Assembly: GCA_030770535.1 (NCBI GenBank)
Contig: JASVEC010000001.1
Coordinates: 434,001 to 498,000, forward strand
DNA: 64,000 nt
DNA from: Batkoa obscura
Lineage: Eukaryota; Entomophthoromycota; Entomophthoromycetes; Entomophthorales; Batkoaceae
Direction of reading: 5' to 3'
The position numbers and the translations under genes are program-made. Under the pieces are notes generated by a model. It saw only the letters and a list, made by a program, of their open reading frames with translations, made no database searches and had not been told where the DNA came from. Shown here piece by piece: positions 23,813 to 35,874 of the stretch. Every line of letters starts with the position of its first letter. Position 1 is the stretch's first letter.

Positions 23813-26163
23813 TTAATTATTCTCAGATAAATTAGAAGATTTAAATCCCATCCAATCCTTGATTACATTAGTTCCAAGTATAGAATTCCTAGCTCTACTT
23901 TTCAAAAAAGAGCCCACTCCATCTACTACATCACCCACCATGGAAGATACTGAAGCCGGTCTAGTATCACTTACCTTTTCTTCCAATTTAATTTTACTTA
24001 ATTCTCTTGGATTACCATCATCATATGAAGAATATTTGGGATCTAATAAACATTCTCTTGCTTTTTTCAACCCTTCAATAGACTAAACTCATGTCAATTT
24101 AAATTATATATTTAAAATTTAAAGTTTAAAATTTAAACTTACTTTTTCATAAAACTCAATATGCTGTTCAATAAAATCAATATTCATAGTATGAAAATCA
24201 CGAACTTTTTCATCATGAATTCTGTTGATTTCTGCTAAAGTAACATTATAAACAGTATCACATCTTGACTTTATAAGCTCTATATCAACATCCTATTTTT
24301 AAATTTTAATAAACACTAACCTCTGTTTTATTATTAAATACCTGTAACTCTTCATTAGATAGATCTTTACTCCTGTTAAGCGCTATATTATGCATTTCAA
24401 TCAACGACTAAAAAATTAATTAATAAATAGATTAGTTGGTAATTAATTACTGAACATGAAGCACTAGCGTTTGAATATTCTTTCAAAAGGTCAATAGATG
24501 AAGTAAATGTCTTATTGGTCTAATAAAATAAAATTAGTTAGGAATATTATTGATTAATTAATAACGAACATATTCATCATAAGTATCCGAAATTGATTGC
24601 ATACACTCTGCCATTTCCTGCAAGCCTTTTGTTAGTTTAAGGCAATCTAATTTGTGATATTTTAATTGGTTTATAGTTTTTTTGAATTTTTATTTACCTT
24701 TGCAATTTTCTTTGAAACACCATACTTTTTCTTCATTAATACAATCTGGAGTAACATTATCTCCTAGTCCAGAGATGAGTCTTAAAATACTGAAACTAAA
24801 TTTACGAAACTGATTCCCCGCTTCTAGAATGTTATAATGGATATATTATTTAATTATTATTAGAATTAATCATTATTATATACCATTTAAATGATCTCTG
24901 AATCCTTGGATAGATTCATTACATCGTGGTAGTAATTTTTCAATACTTTTCACATGATTTGAAAATCTAAGAACTAAATCCTCCTCCCTAAATTTTTTAA
25001 ATATAAAACCAATTTAAATAACGAATAGTAATTACCCATCTTCATCAACATTAAATTCTGGATGATAAACATTTTGAAAGAAATTTAACGCTTGGGCTTT
25101 ACTTTCGTCACTTAATTTTTTTTCTTCAGATAGCCATTCCTAGTTAATACAATTAAATATGTATTAATTATACAACCAGATATAATTACTTCTTCTGACG
25201 TGCAGCTTAAGAAATGAACAAATAACTCAGAATATCGAATGACTTGGTGTCTGGCTAACCTATTTATATATCTTTCTAATTGCCTTCTTCTTCTTTCAAT
25301 AAACTCATGACTAAATCTTCCTATTTTTTTCTTATTTTTATTCGTTTAATATAGACAATCAAATTTACCAGTAAACTGTTTTTCTGGTAATGTTGGTAAA
25401 ACCAAAGCTCTAAATTTTGCTGACAAACGCTCATGAAGCCATTCAAACTGACTGAATCTTCTTTCAACAGTCACTTCTATATCGTTATCAAACTAAAATA
25501 TTATACATTTAATTATATATTTAATATTTAAACTTACAGTAGATGTTAAGAGGAAAGTTGTATATTCTTTAAGAGTATCTTTAGTTGTTTTAGTAACAGG
25601 CGAATGGACAAACACAGAAAAAAGACTTGTTTTCATCTGCCAATATGGGCCATGCTCAATAAAATGTTTCTCAATATCCTCCTTTAAATCTTTATCAGGG
25701 ATTACTTCCTCATTTTCTTTTCCTAATAAATAGTCATCTATGCCATTATTTATAAACCATGAAAATTTTTTTATAGGTTTATATCCAAATATGCTATTCC
25801 TATCTTCATTTCCAACTTTTTTTTGCTCCTTAAAATAAAACTATTAACGGTTTATTTTTTCGTCTTTTATGTCCTTACTTTAACATATGCTATTGGTATA
25901 ATTCCAGGAATTTGATTAATTTTAGCTAAATGCCATCCTTCTATAATATCTCTTTTAACCAATTTTAATTTATCGTCTTTTTTGAAACTGAGTTCCTTTT
26001 CAATATCTATAGCTTCATAATCATATAATGCTATAAGCTCTGCACCATCTTCAATCTCAGGTACAGTTAAATCAAAATCCTCATATGGTAGTATTTCTGG
26101 TCTTTCCATATCTACTGGGGATCCAGTTAAGTCTTCCCTTTCATTTAATACAGTTTCGCTCAT
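23813..26163 (-). CDS. SNX9/SNX18-like SH3-PX-BAR sorting nexin
   Basis: Membrane-remodelling sorting nexin of the SNX9 family, which couples phosphoinositide binding to endocytosis. Twelve exons: 25879-26163, 25538-25828, 25369-25492, 25190-25320, 25036-25139, 24884-24987, 24698-24823, 24570-24625, 24451-24519, 24342-24407, 24143-24292 and 23813-24082; 591 aa. Order: acidic N-terminus, SH3 (about residues 43-95, ALYDYEA... GWHLAKI), linker, PX domain (FSVFVHSPVTK, RRFSQFEWLHERL, LPTLPEKQFTGRFSHEFIERRRRQLERYINRL), then a long helical BAR region. The PX wording follows the SNX9 pattern (RYKHFDWLYERL, PLPDKQVTGRFEEEF). Here the SH3 is close to the N-terminus and the long SNX9 low-complexity linker is short. 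Intron 8 uses an uncommon donor, GTTCGT. It shares a 275-bp divergent promoter region with NDUFS5. Confidence 0.88.
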
Positions 26164-26438
26164 TAATACAATAAATAAATATTTAATTAATGCTTTATTA
26201 CGTTTTTTATTTTGCCTCTTTTTGTGCCACCAATTAAAATTTTGCAGATTAATTAAAGTGTTTGTTTCAATTTAGCGAAATCCATTGAATGTAGTAAAAA
26301 TTGTTAAAGCTGAATCGATTCCTAATAAAATTAAATTAATCCTAAGATCCAATCAAGTGAAACCTAATTTTATTTTTGATAATCTTAATCAACCAGATAA
26401 AGGTTTGTCTTATATTCAACTTTTTATAATATTAAAAA
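26164..26438. promoter_or_regulatory. Divergent promoter region SNX9-like / NDUFS5
   Basis: 275 bp between the two divergent start codons; must hold both promoters. No specific element recognised. Confidence 0.45.
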
Positions 26439-26822
26439 ATGTCATCCGGTTTTGGACTTAATGGAGGTATGTAAAATAAAAGATAAGATAAATGATCCTA
26501 ACTCGATTATAGGAAGATCCAGATGCTTCCCAATGTGGCAAGAAGTACACAAATGTTATGCAGTAAGTGATGATCCAAAGAGTTGTAAATTACAGTTAGA
26601 TGATTACTTTGAATGCCTTCATCATAATAAAGAGGTACTATTTTTTTTTTGTCATTTTTTTCATTACTAATTATATAGATCGCACGTGCAGAAGCTATTA
26701 AGAAGGAAGAAATTAAGCAATTAGAGGAACGTAAAAGACGTGAAAAAGAAGCAGCTAAGCGTGGAGATACTGTTAAAAATGACGTTGTTCAACTTGATTT
26801 AGTTAAAGAAGAAAAAAAATGA
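26439..26822 (+). CDS. NADH:ubiquinone oxidoreductase subunit NDUFS5-like
   Basis: Accessory 15-kDa subunit of respiratory complex I, imported into the intermembrane space. Three exons, 26439-26466, 26513-26634 and 26679-26822; 97 aa. The start MSSGFGLNGGRSRCFPMWQE, the following KCYAVSDDPKSCKLQLDDYFECLHH and the KEIARAEAI helix match fungal NDUFS5. The four cysteines of a twin CX9C-type (CHCH) fold are present. The first intron contains a good branch-like CCTAACTC. The presence of a complex I subunit rules out anaerobic gut fungi, which have lost respiration, despite the similar base composition. Confidence 0.93.
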
Positions 26823-27296
26823 TCCCGATTTTACTGATTTTATAATGAAAGGTTATTAAACTCTATTTTTTTAATTTTACATTGTTAATTTTGTTTATAA
26901 TCTAACTTGTATTTTATGTTTAGACTATTTTAAAATTAATTTAAGTTAGTATTTAACAGTTATTAGCATTGGCTGTAAGATATAATTTGATGCTTATTAC
27001 TGATGTTAAATTAATTAGCTGCATCATTGTATTAACAATGGGTATTTTAATATTTAATTTGTAATCTAATAAGCCATAAATCATTTACTCAATTTACTAT
27101 ACATTATTAATTCAATTTTAAGTTAATTTTTAAATAAAAGAAATTATGATTTTTATATTTTATTTTTCCATGGATTATAATACAAACTTTAATAAATGAC
27201 TGAAATAAATATCTATATTAAACAGCTAAGGTTAAGAATTAATAAAAAAATACATTATTGACAATGACATTAAAATTTTAAAAGAAAAATACATAA

Positions 27297-27368
27297 TGCC
27301 CGATAGCGGGATCGAACCACTGATCTTCAGTTTACAAGACTGACGCCTTACCACTTGGCCAAACGGGC
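27297..27368 (-). tRNA. tRNA-Thr (UGU)
   Basis: 72-nt cloverleaf without intron: acceptor GCCCGTT pairs with ATCGGGC (one T-T mismatch), D-arm GGCCAAGTGGTAAGGC, anticodon stem TCAGT/ACTGA enclosing CTTGTAA (anticodon TGT), T-arm AGTGG-TTCGATC-CCGCT, discriminator A. Internal A and B boxes (TGGCCAAGTGG, GGTTCGATCC) are normal. Confidence 0.96.
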
Positions 27369-27455
27369 TTGTTATCACCATGATAAAATAATATTAAAAT
27401 TGTAATTCATTAATAGCTATTGCTTAAGTTTGAAATTTGTTCGAAATTCGAAATT

Positions 27456-27781
27456 ATGTTTAACATACCAAATATTAGATTTACCCATTTGATATCAGCG
27501 TAATTTTAACCTTATTATTTTAATGAACAAAGTTTAATCAAAATTAAAGTAAAGGAGATGCTATATTAGCTACTTTTGCTGGAACAGTTGGATATCTCAT
27601 CTATGATTCTAGACAGGAAAAGCTTGACCGACCAGATAATATTACATTGGTTCAATTACTTCAATATAAATGGAAGGACACTATAAATGCTAAGTTGGAA
27701 AAAGTTAAAGTAAAAAGTAATTCTCCTGAAGCCGATATAGACGAAAAGGAGTTTTTAAAGTTGGTGAACGAAAAAGAATAA
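27456..27781 (+). CDS. Small single-pass membrane protein, possibly mitochondrial
   Basis: Two exons, 27456-27499 and 27550-27781, joined by a 50-bp GTAATT...AAAG intron; 91 aa. It starts MFNIPNIRFTHLISAKGD, then a membrane-spanning stretch AILATFAGTVGYLIYD, then a charged soluble tail containing RPDNITLVQLLQYKWKD and ending VNEKE. A short leader lacking acidic residues (one Arg, one Lys, one His) before one transmembrane helix suggests an inner mitochondrial membrane protein, an inference only. I do not recognise the family. The second exon is a clean open frame that needs the splice to gain an ATG. It follows NDUFS5 and the tRNA gene. Confidence 0.6.
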
Positions 27782-28491
27782 AATAAGATTTGGAAGTATA
27801 ATATAGGTATAATTTTCTTTTTTTACCATGTTTAATTAACAGGCTTATTATGCATATGCTCTAATATAAATATCTATAGCAATAAGTTACATTTTTAGCT
27901 TAGATCGAATGATTTTTTTTTCAAATATAGCTTGGTAGATTTGCTACTGTATTCAGTAAATTATTATTATTTTAATTTTTATAATAAGATACAATAAAAT
28001 TCTTATAATATTCTGTTGATCAAAGTACAATGATTTCCTATCTAAATTTGAAAGAGTAAAGGTTTTTAGTATTTTTGACCCATTTCAGGGTACTCAATAA
28101 AATGTTTTGTATGTGGTGAAAATTTCAAAGGCGTAGCTATCTCACTTTAGTTGATATATTTTTTTATTTAAATAATAAAAATAAATTTTAATCTTTATCG
28201 TCGATTTTGAGGCTATAAATCAAAGATTATCCGTTATCAGAATATTTTTAAATCGACAATACGTCCTTATATCTTTATAAAGTTTATTATAAATTTAAAT
28301 GTTTTATTATTAATGATAGGGATTTGTTAGCCCTAATCAGTTTGTTGAAAAATTAAACTCGGATTAATATTTTTTAAATTGGATATAAGGGACGGATGCT
28401 AAATATTATAAATATGGCCCTGAAATCTCAAATCACGATCCTTTATCTTAATGCATATATTACATCTCACTAATACACATTGCAAATATAT
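27782..28491. other. Intergenic between convergent genes
   Basis: 710 bp of AT-rich sequence between the small membrane protein and the USP22-like stop codon. No gene or recurrent repeat seen. Confidence 0.6.
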
Positions 28492-30487
28492 TTAACAAGG
28501 AAGGGGCTCTGGGTCAGCCAAATAATAACAGAGGTAGGCTTTATGATTAATAACGTCCTCATGCTCAACAATATCAACGTTATGATCATCAAATTTAAAC
28601 CATTTTCCACCAAGCCGCATATAGGAAATATAATGTCCATTATCTAAGGATCCAATGTGATGTACAACGGCAAACAAAGTATAATTAAACAAACTCGATG
28701 TTTGAGTATTTTCTTTTGTTTCAGAAAAAGTTCCATTCCTTAAAAAGATTGGGAGCTTTGTAGCATTAGCGACATAAGGAGTCATGTCTAATTTTAATGG
28801 TAAATGAATTTTAGTGTTTACTTTGGATAAATTGGAAGGATCATGACTATATCTCTTTAGCTGAAAGCTAAGTACAGGAGATAAAGTTTTAAATGTCATT
28901 TGTTTAGTGGCTTCGGTTTGAGCTTTACATTTACTACATTTGTATGAATCTGCACTCAATGTTTCGGTATGAACGTATCTATTTTATATTAATGAGTCCA
29001 AAATCAATTTAAAAAACCATACCCTCTTAAACAATCCTTTAATTCCAATTCAGGTGCTTTCATTTTTTTCTCAGAACCTTCAGATGTTTGAATCCTTCGT
29101 TTTTTGGGATTCTTTAAATCTAAAGCGTTATCCAAATATGGATCTCCTTTGTTAGAGATATAGTTGCAGGAGAGACAAGTAACTGAAGACTGTAATTCTC
29201 CACCAAATGTACGATGAACTGGACAGATACATGGCTTTTCAGTTGTCCCAGGCTCAACGCCATGATGAGCTACTTCATCTAAAAAAAATTAGCGTTTAAC
29301 TCTGTAACAAATTGTTTCCATTACCTTCATGTATTTTGTTTATCAGTGCTATAAAAAATTCATGAGCATCCTGTTGTTCGTATCCAGCAAGATGCTTTGA
29401 ACTGTTCCAAATGCTCTTTAGCAGCGAAGTTATTATCATTGGTGAAGGGTTGTTTGAGTAATACTTTAAAACCATAAAATAAGTATAGTTCATTTTTTAA
29501 ATTTATAGTACCTGAATAATAAATCCACGGATTGCACATGACATACAGCTTCTAGTCATACAGTCATTCCTATCCATTGATAAAAATATATCTGAGAATG
29601 TAGGATTATGTGTAATCATTTGTAGTATACAATTCACAAAGCATGTATTTCCTACATTTCGAATACCTCTCAAACCTTTCAATTAGTTAATTAATTTCTA
29701 ATATTTTTGATTATTTCCTTACTTAAGCATCTAGAGGATTCAAAACACTCTTGAACAACTTCAATATCTGAAAGTTTTTTCCTTACCAATGTATTTATGT
29801 CATCGTATTGTTCTATATATTTTAACTAAGATAATAAAAAGAGTGTATAATTTACCATTTTTCAGTCTTTGTTTTAAGTTTGTGATTGCAGAACTTCTAA
29901 GAATTTCAATCACATTATTCTCTAAAATAACATCACAACAAAGACAAAAAAGGGTCAATCCTTGGTATTTAAGTCCTTAAAATCAAGTAAATTTGATCAT
30001 TTTAAATAAACTCTATAAAGTACCTAATACGTGCTTAGATTCTTTGCTATGTAACATAGAGTGTCTAGTACATTGAAGTACGTCACATTCCAGACAGGCT
30101 ACGCTTCTGTTTCGTACTGATCTACCACATGGTCCACATGATAAAGATGGAAACTAAAGACGTCAACAAAATAATGTTGCTAATATTAAAGCTTACTTTT
30201 TTATCCAATTCAGTATAAAATGACAATCGATTTATTGTTTTTCTATCTGGGCCAGAACGTTTACTACCTAAAATTTGAACTAAATTTATTCATTTGTTAC
30301 TATACATTGTATTACCTGTAATCCTTCTTAAATTTAAAACTCCTTTAACTTTGGGTATATTCGCCTTCAAATAAAAAATTTGAACCATATTTATAAATTT
30401 CATTTGTAATGGAGATAGTCCTCCCTTTTCTTTTAGGTTAAGTCGCCCTAAATCGGATGACATGGTAATATGCGCGCACTTTGACAT
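28492..30487 (-). CDS. USP22/Ubp8-like SAGA deubiquitinase
   Basis: Ubiquitin-specific protease of the SAGA deubiquitination module, which removes ubiquitin from histone H2B. Nine exons: 30316-30487, 30197-30267, 30024-30153, 29856-29975, 29723-29812, 29512-29675, 29325-29463, 29023-29278 and 28492-28978; 542 aa. An N-terminal UBP-type zinc finger (CAH near residue 4, then CGPCGRSV, CLECDVLQCTRH, HSKESKH) precedes the USP fold. The catalytic Cys box is GNTCFVNCILQ (Cys near 206); WNSSKHLAGYEQQDAHEF is almost the USP22 sequence. The catalytic His lies in NGHYISYMR (near 496) with a following FDDHN. A second zinc site (CLSCN and CSKC) is present. All catalytic residues are kept. Not contiguous with other SAGA genes. 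Confidence 0.94.
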
Positions 30488-32372
30488 TTTTTAACAATCA
30501 AAAATAAAAATAAAATAGCAGTTCTGATGGGTTTATAGTAGTACCACGTGACCAGATTCAAATTAAGTAAACTATAGTTAGTAAATATCTTTTTCAACAG
30601 ATTGTATATTTTTCAAAGAAATTATTAGTATTATAAAAAAAATATTAACTCAATTATAGCTCAGCTAGAGTTAATAATAATATGTTGATAAGTATTTGAA
30701 AGTACAATATATGGCATTAGTTAATGTATAAAATATGTGATACTAATTGACATTTTGTTTAGTTGATGAAATTTAAATTAATAATATAAATAAAGCATTT
30801 TAGCAATAATTAATAATAATCGATAATAGTTGATAATAATTGATAGTAATTGATAATCATTTAATAATTTTATTTCATTACCAGTTTATTAAGTTTGAAG
30901 TAAAGTTAATTTATAAAAAGTTGGTAACAATATAGACAAAACATAATTATTGTTTATATCATAAATGTTGTTTTCATTTTAAATAAATATTAAATATTGA
31001 AGTATGTGGCAAATATAGCTTCATTATAAAAACTTATTTTTAATCTTAATGATAATTTTACATAACTAATAAATTGGTCACCTATATATATTATATTATA
31101 ATGGTTTATTTTGTTTAAAAAACAATTTATTGTTTTTTTAAATAAAATAAAATAAAAACTGATTTTTTTTAGAAAAAATATTAAATTAAAATTGTAAAAT
31201 TAATATAATAAAATTATAAATAGTTTTTTTATGGAAAAAATTATCAGTTTTTTAGTTTTATCATAACAAATGCTTCTAACACTTATTAAAAAAATACCTA
31301 TCTAATATATAAATACTTCAAAAAACTATTAGCAAGGTCATTATAAGATGTTATTTTCGAAAGTATATTTTTGTTTTTATAGTTTTGGGAAAGCAGCCTT
31401 TAATTGGCTAAATAAATTGAAAAATTAGTTTTAAATCCCGAATTTTAGCTTAACTTAACAGTTTCGAAATTTATAAGTGTATCTATGTTGGAAAGATTCA
31501 TTCAATATAAACAACTTGATTGTTGTATTATAAATTATTATAATATTAACTGTTAATTTCGGAGAAATAGAACCATGTTATTACTAAATAAGCTGTCAAA
31601 AGAAATATTTTAATTAATGTAGTTGGAATATTATAGAAACTTTATAAATCCATATTATTTTAAAATATTCTTATAAATCATTATTAATAATGATTAAAAA
31701 TAAACAAAACTGATGTAACATTCTTTTATTCCACTTAATAAACAGGAATGTTGCTATCCGCGCTATTTAGTGAACCCTATAGAAAAAGTTTATTTATAGG
31801 TCAGATGGTTTTTTAGGACTTTAAAAGGCTAATTTGACTGTAACTTATATTTCAAAATCCATCTAATTGAAAAAGATGATTGGATTAGATTCAATTTCGA
31901 AAAATAAAACATCTCCAATAGAACTCAAAAATATATTTTTACAAATAAAGGTGGATGTACTTTCAAGTTACACTCCTTGATTGGCTTAGACTTAAATAGT
32001 TTACTCCAATTTTAGTCGAATATTGGAACTGAGTACCCTTCTTCCTAATTAAAGTTTGCTAATTTTAATACGAAATTCTCCCACCCTGACTCAATTGGAA
32101 AAATAAAGGTAAACTAAGCCAATCATTTGATTTTACATCTAACCTTGCCCTAAAGTAATAGACGTAAGCAATTACCAAAAAAGGAATTCCTTCCATGGCT
32201 AAATATTTGTAAGTTAATGCATAATCATAGGGTGAAAAGCAAGTGGAAACAGAGTATATAAACAAACGATTTTCAAGTTTATTTTAAAAAAAATACTGTT
32301 TTCTTTGTTGCTTACTCTTCAACTTTTTTTTTAGCACTTTACAATCTTTGTCAATTCTAATTTAATTTTACA
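30488..32372. other. 1.9-kb divergent intergenic interval
   Basis: Lies between the USP22-like start and the glutamate dehydrogenase start. No gene seen. TGATAATAATTGATAG-type imperfect repeats occur near 30810-30860. The right end holds the GDH promoter. Confidence 0.55.
32255..32262 (+). promoter_or_regulatory. Candidate TATA box of the glutamate dehydrogenase gene
   Basis: TATATAAA about 118 bp before the ATG at 32373, followed by a pyrimidine-rich leader (TTTTCTTTGTTGCTTACTC), an arrangement typical of highly expressed fungal genes. Confidence 0.5.
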
Positions 32373-35300
32373 ATGGCATCCCCTACTAACGTATCTCAGG
32401 ATTATCTCTCCAGTGAATTCCCTGGAAAAGCCGAACAATTGAATAAGGTGGTTACCCTTATTGGTGAGCAAGGTTTTATTCCAAAAGAACTTGTTCAAAA
32501 TGAAGCTTCTTGGTTTTATGGGTAAGTGTAGTTTATTTTATTATATCTTCTTTTTTATATTTATATATTTTAGTAACCTTGGAATTGATGAACTCTATTT
32601 TATTAATGAATCGCATGAAACTATTGCTTCTCATATCAGCTCTTTGTATGCAGCAAAAATCCAAGCCTTCACTGAAAATGCTGACTCCTTAAAGATTAAC
32701 TTGATTAAAGAATCTGAAACTGGAGCCGTTTTTATGCATACTTCTAACCCAGGTGTTTCCCAATTAGCTGGTCCACAATATGAAAAAAGAATTGATGAAC
32801 AATATCTTAACAACTCTGGTTCCGAAGTTTATCGTTTAGAATCTTTCCGTTCTACTGGTACCATCTCTTCATCAACTTCTTCTCAATTACGTCTTTATTT
32901 CTTAAACAAATGTAACTTTGCTAACCCAGAACCTACTGCTGAACAAATTTTAGATATCAAATCTGTCTCCAGTGAAAATTTCTTAAAGCGTGCCACTGAA
33001 AACACTCTTTCAGTTTACCAACAAGTTATGACCAATGCCCTTAAACGTACTGGTCCAGTCATTGAAGAATTTGATGTACCAAATAGCAACGAAAAGCGTT
33101 TAGTTATTGCTTATAAACGTGGTACCACTCAAAACTTCTTTTCAGCTCTTTCAGATCTTTACCATTATTATGATCTTTATACCACCCGTAAATACGTTGA
33201 ACAATTTTCTAATGGTATTACTATTGTTTCTCTTTACCTTACTCAGCTCTCCGATTCTAAAAAAGCCCCAATTGAGCACACCATCACTCAAGTTATGAAA
33301 GAAGTTTCCCTTATTTATTGTCTTCCAACTACCCCACTTCAAGGTTTCTTTAAAACTAACGAACTTTCAGTTCAAGAAGCCATCTATGGTTATGTAGGTT
33401 GGATCTTTGCTCAACATTTCCTTAATCGTCTTGGTAATGAATTTAGTTCTCTTGTATCGATCCTTGATCATAATAACCCAGCCCATGCTGAAGTTATCAG
33501 TAAAATTCGTAAGCGTCTTCGCCAAGAAACCTTTACACGTGAATATATCTTAGATATCATTAAGCAATATCCAGAATTAATCAAACAATTATACGTTGAT
33601 TTTGCTCTAAGGCATTATATTGTACCAGATGAGAATAACTTAAAACCCACCCTTTCTTATCAACGTATTCAAACCGAAAAGGTTCTTACTGAAGAAGAAT
33701 TGCTTCAAAGAATTAAACTTGAAACTAGTAATGCTCATGAATCTATGGTACTCGAATCTTTCCTTACCTTTAACAAACATGTGTTAAAGACCAATTTCTA
33801 TCAACCTACTAAAGTTGCCCTCTCTTTCCGTTTGAACCCTGAATTTTTACCAAACCTTGAATACCCAACTAAATTATATGGTATGTTCTTTGTCATTGGT
33901 AGTGAATTCCGTGGTTTCCATTTAAGGTTCCGTGATGTTGCTCGTGGTGGTATCCGTGTAATTCGTTCAAGAAATCGTGAAGCATATTCTATTAATCTTA
34001 GATCTCTTTTTGATGAAAATTACAATCTTGCATCTACTCAACAACGTAAAAACAAAGATATTCCAGAAGGCGGTTCGAAAGGTACTATCTTATTAGATAT
34101 TGAAAAACAAGATAAAGCTAGCTTTGCTTTTGAAAAATATGTTGATTCCATTCTCGATTTATTGATCCCAGGTCAATCTCCTGGCATTAAAGAAAAGATT
34201 GTTGATTTACATGGTAAGCCAGAAATTTTATTCTTTGGTCCAGATGAGGGTACTGCTGATTTTATGGATTGGGCCAGTTCTCATGCACGTAAACGTGGTG
34301 CTTCTTTTTGGAAAGCTTTTACCACCGGTAAATCACAATCCCTTGGTGGTATTCCCCATGATTTATTTGGTATGACTACTCGTTCTGTACATCAATATGT
34401 ACTTGGTATTTATAAAAAATTAAATCTTAAAGAAGAAGAATGTACTAAATTACAAACTGGTGGACCTGATGGCGATCTCGGTTCTAATGAAATTAAAATT
34501 TCAAAAGATAAGACTGTTGGTATTGTTGATGGTTCAGGTGTCCTTTTTGATCCTCAAGGTATTGATCGTACCGAACTTACTCGTCTTGCAAATGAACGCA
34601 AAATGATTAATCATTTTGATGTAAGTAAACTCAGTGCTCAAGGTTATCGTGTATTAGTTGATGAACGTAATGTTAAGTTGCCATCTGGTGAAGTTGTAAC
34701 TGATGGTTTAGCATTCCGTAATGTTTATCATCTTAACCCAGAAGCTTCCTCATTAGTATTTGTACCATGTGGTGGACGTCCAGAATCGGTTGATATTGAT
34801 AATGTTCATAAATTATTAGATGCTGATGGTAACCCAAGATTTAAATATATTGTTGAAGGTGCCAATTTGTTCTTTACTCAAGATGCTCGTTTGAGATTAG
34901 AAAAAGCAGGAGCTATCATCTTTAAAGATGCATCAGCTAATAAAGGTGGTGTTACTTCTTCTTCTCTTGAAGTGTTAGCTGCTTTAGCTTTTAATGATGA
35001 AGAATTTGCTCAACATATGTCAGTTAAAGATGGTAATGTACCAGCTTTCTATTCAGAATATATTAATCAAGTTCATCAAATTATTGAAAGAAATGCAGCT
35101 AATGAATTTGAATGTTTATGGAAAGAAAGTAATCGTACTAATATTCCACGATCTATTTTATCAGATGATTTATCAGTAGCTATTGTTAAATTAAATGAAG
35201 AATTACAACGTACTTCTCTTTGGGATGATGAACAATTACGTCGTGTTGTACTTACTGAAGCTTTCCCTAAACTTTTAGTAGATACTTTAGGTTTAGATAC

Positions 35301-35451
35301 TTTACTTCAAAGAGTTCCTGAAAATTATGTTAAATCGATGTTTGGTTCTTTCTTAGCTTCTAGATTCGTTTATAAATATGGTACCCAACCTTCTCAATTC
35401 GCCTTCTTTGAATTTATGGCTCCTTATTTTCAAAAGGCTAACTCTGCTTAA
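32373..35451 (+). CDS. GDH2: NAD-specific glutamate dehydrogenase
   Basis: Large NAD-dependent glutamate dehydrogenase that breaks glutamate down to 2-oxoglutarate and ammonium, mitochondrial or cytosolic depending on species. Two exons, 32373-32521 and 32574-35451; 1008 aa, near the usual 1000-1100 for the fungal Gdh2 class. The start is MASPTNVSQDYLSSEFPGKAEQ. The catalytic domain shows RFRDVARGGIRVI, NLASTQQRKNKD, IPEGGSKG (with the catalytic Lys, near residue 550), FFGPDEGTADFMDWA, KTGGPDGDLGSNE, the nucleotide-binding region VDGSGVLFDP, and IVEGANLFFTQDARL. Codon use is strongly biased and the gene has only one intron, consistent with high expression. No frame damage seen. Confidence 0.97.
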
Positions 35452-35874
35452 AGGATTGAGTTAATAATTACTCTTTAATTTAGATCTAAAATTTAAGATA
35501 TCTCTTTTTATAAAAATAAAATTTAAAATTTAAAACATGGATGTTTTTTTTTGGTTTCATTATTTTTCCATCTTTTAAGCGCTATTTGAGCATTTGAACG
35601 TAAAGATTATTAGTAAAATTCTTAAATAAAAAAATACATCCCCAGATATATTAATCTAAAACTCAAATTTATTATATTTTATAAAAAAATGGCTTTAATT
35701 CATCTCAAGTTACTAAAAAAATATTATAAGAATCTTTTTTTAGATTTCTTATGAGATAAAATTAGATAATTATCAATTAAACATTAAAATAAAAAAATAT
35801 TCGCATGTATAAAAAACATTATAAAAAAACCATAACTAAAAGGTTTTATTTATTTCATAATAACAGTATAAATT
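35452..35874. other. Intergenic between convergent genes
   Basis: Holds one TIR element (35536-35648) 85 bp after the GDH stop codon; otherwise AT-rich. Confidence 0.6.
35536..35648 (-). mobile_element. 105-bp TIR element copy 7, with small insertion
   Basis: Reverse copy with ends CATGGATGTTTTTTTT and ATACATCCCCAGATA. An extra segment of roughly 8-10 bp (around ATTTGAACGTAAAG) interrupts the core. Confidence 0.75.

Noticed and set aside
32065-32265. 66-codon minus-strand ORF upstream of GDH
   Set aside because: No conserved motif, lies over the GDH promoter and TATA box; likely chance.
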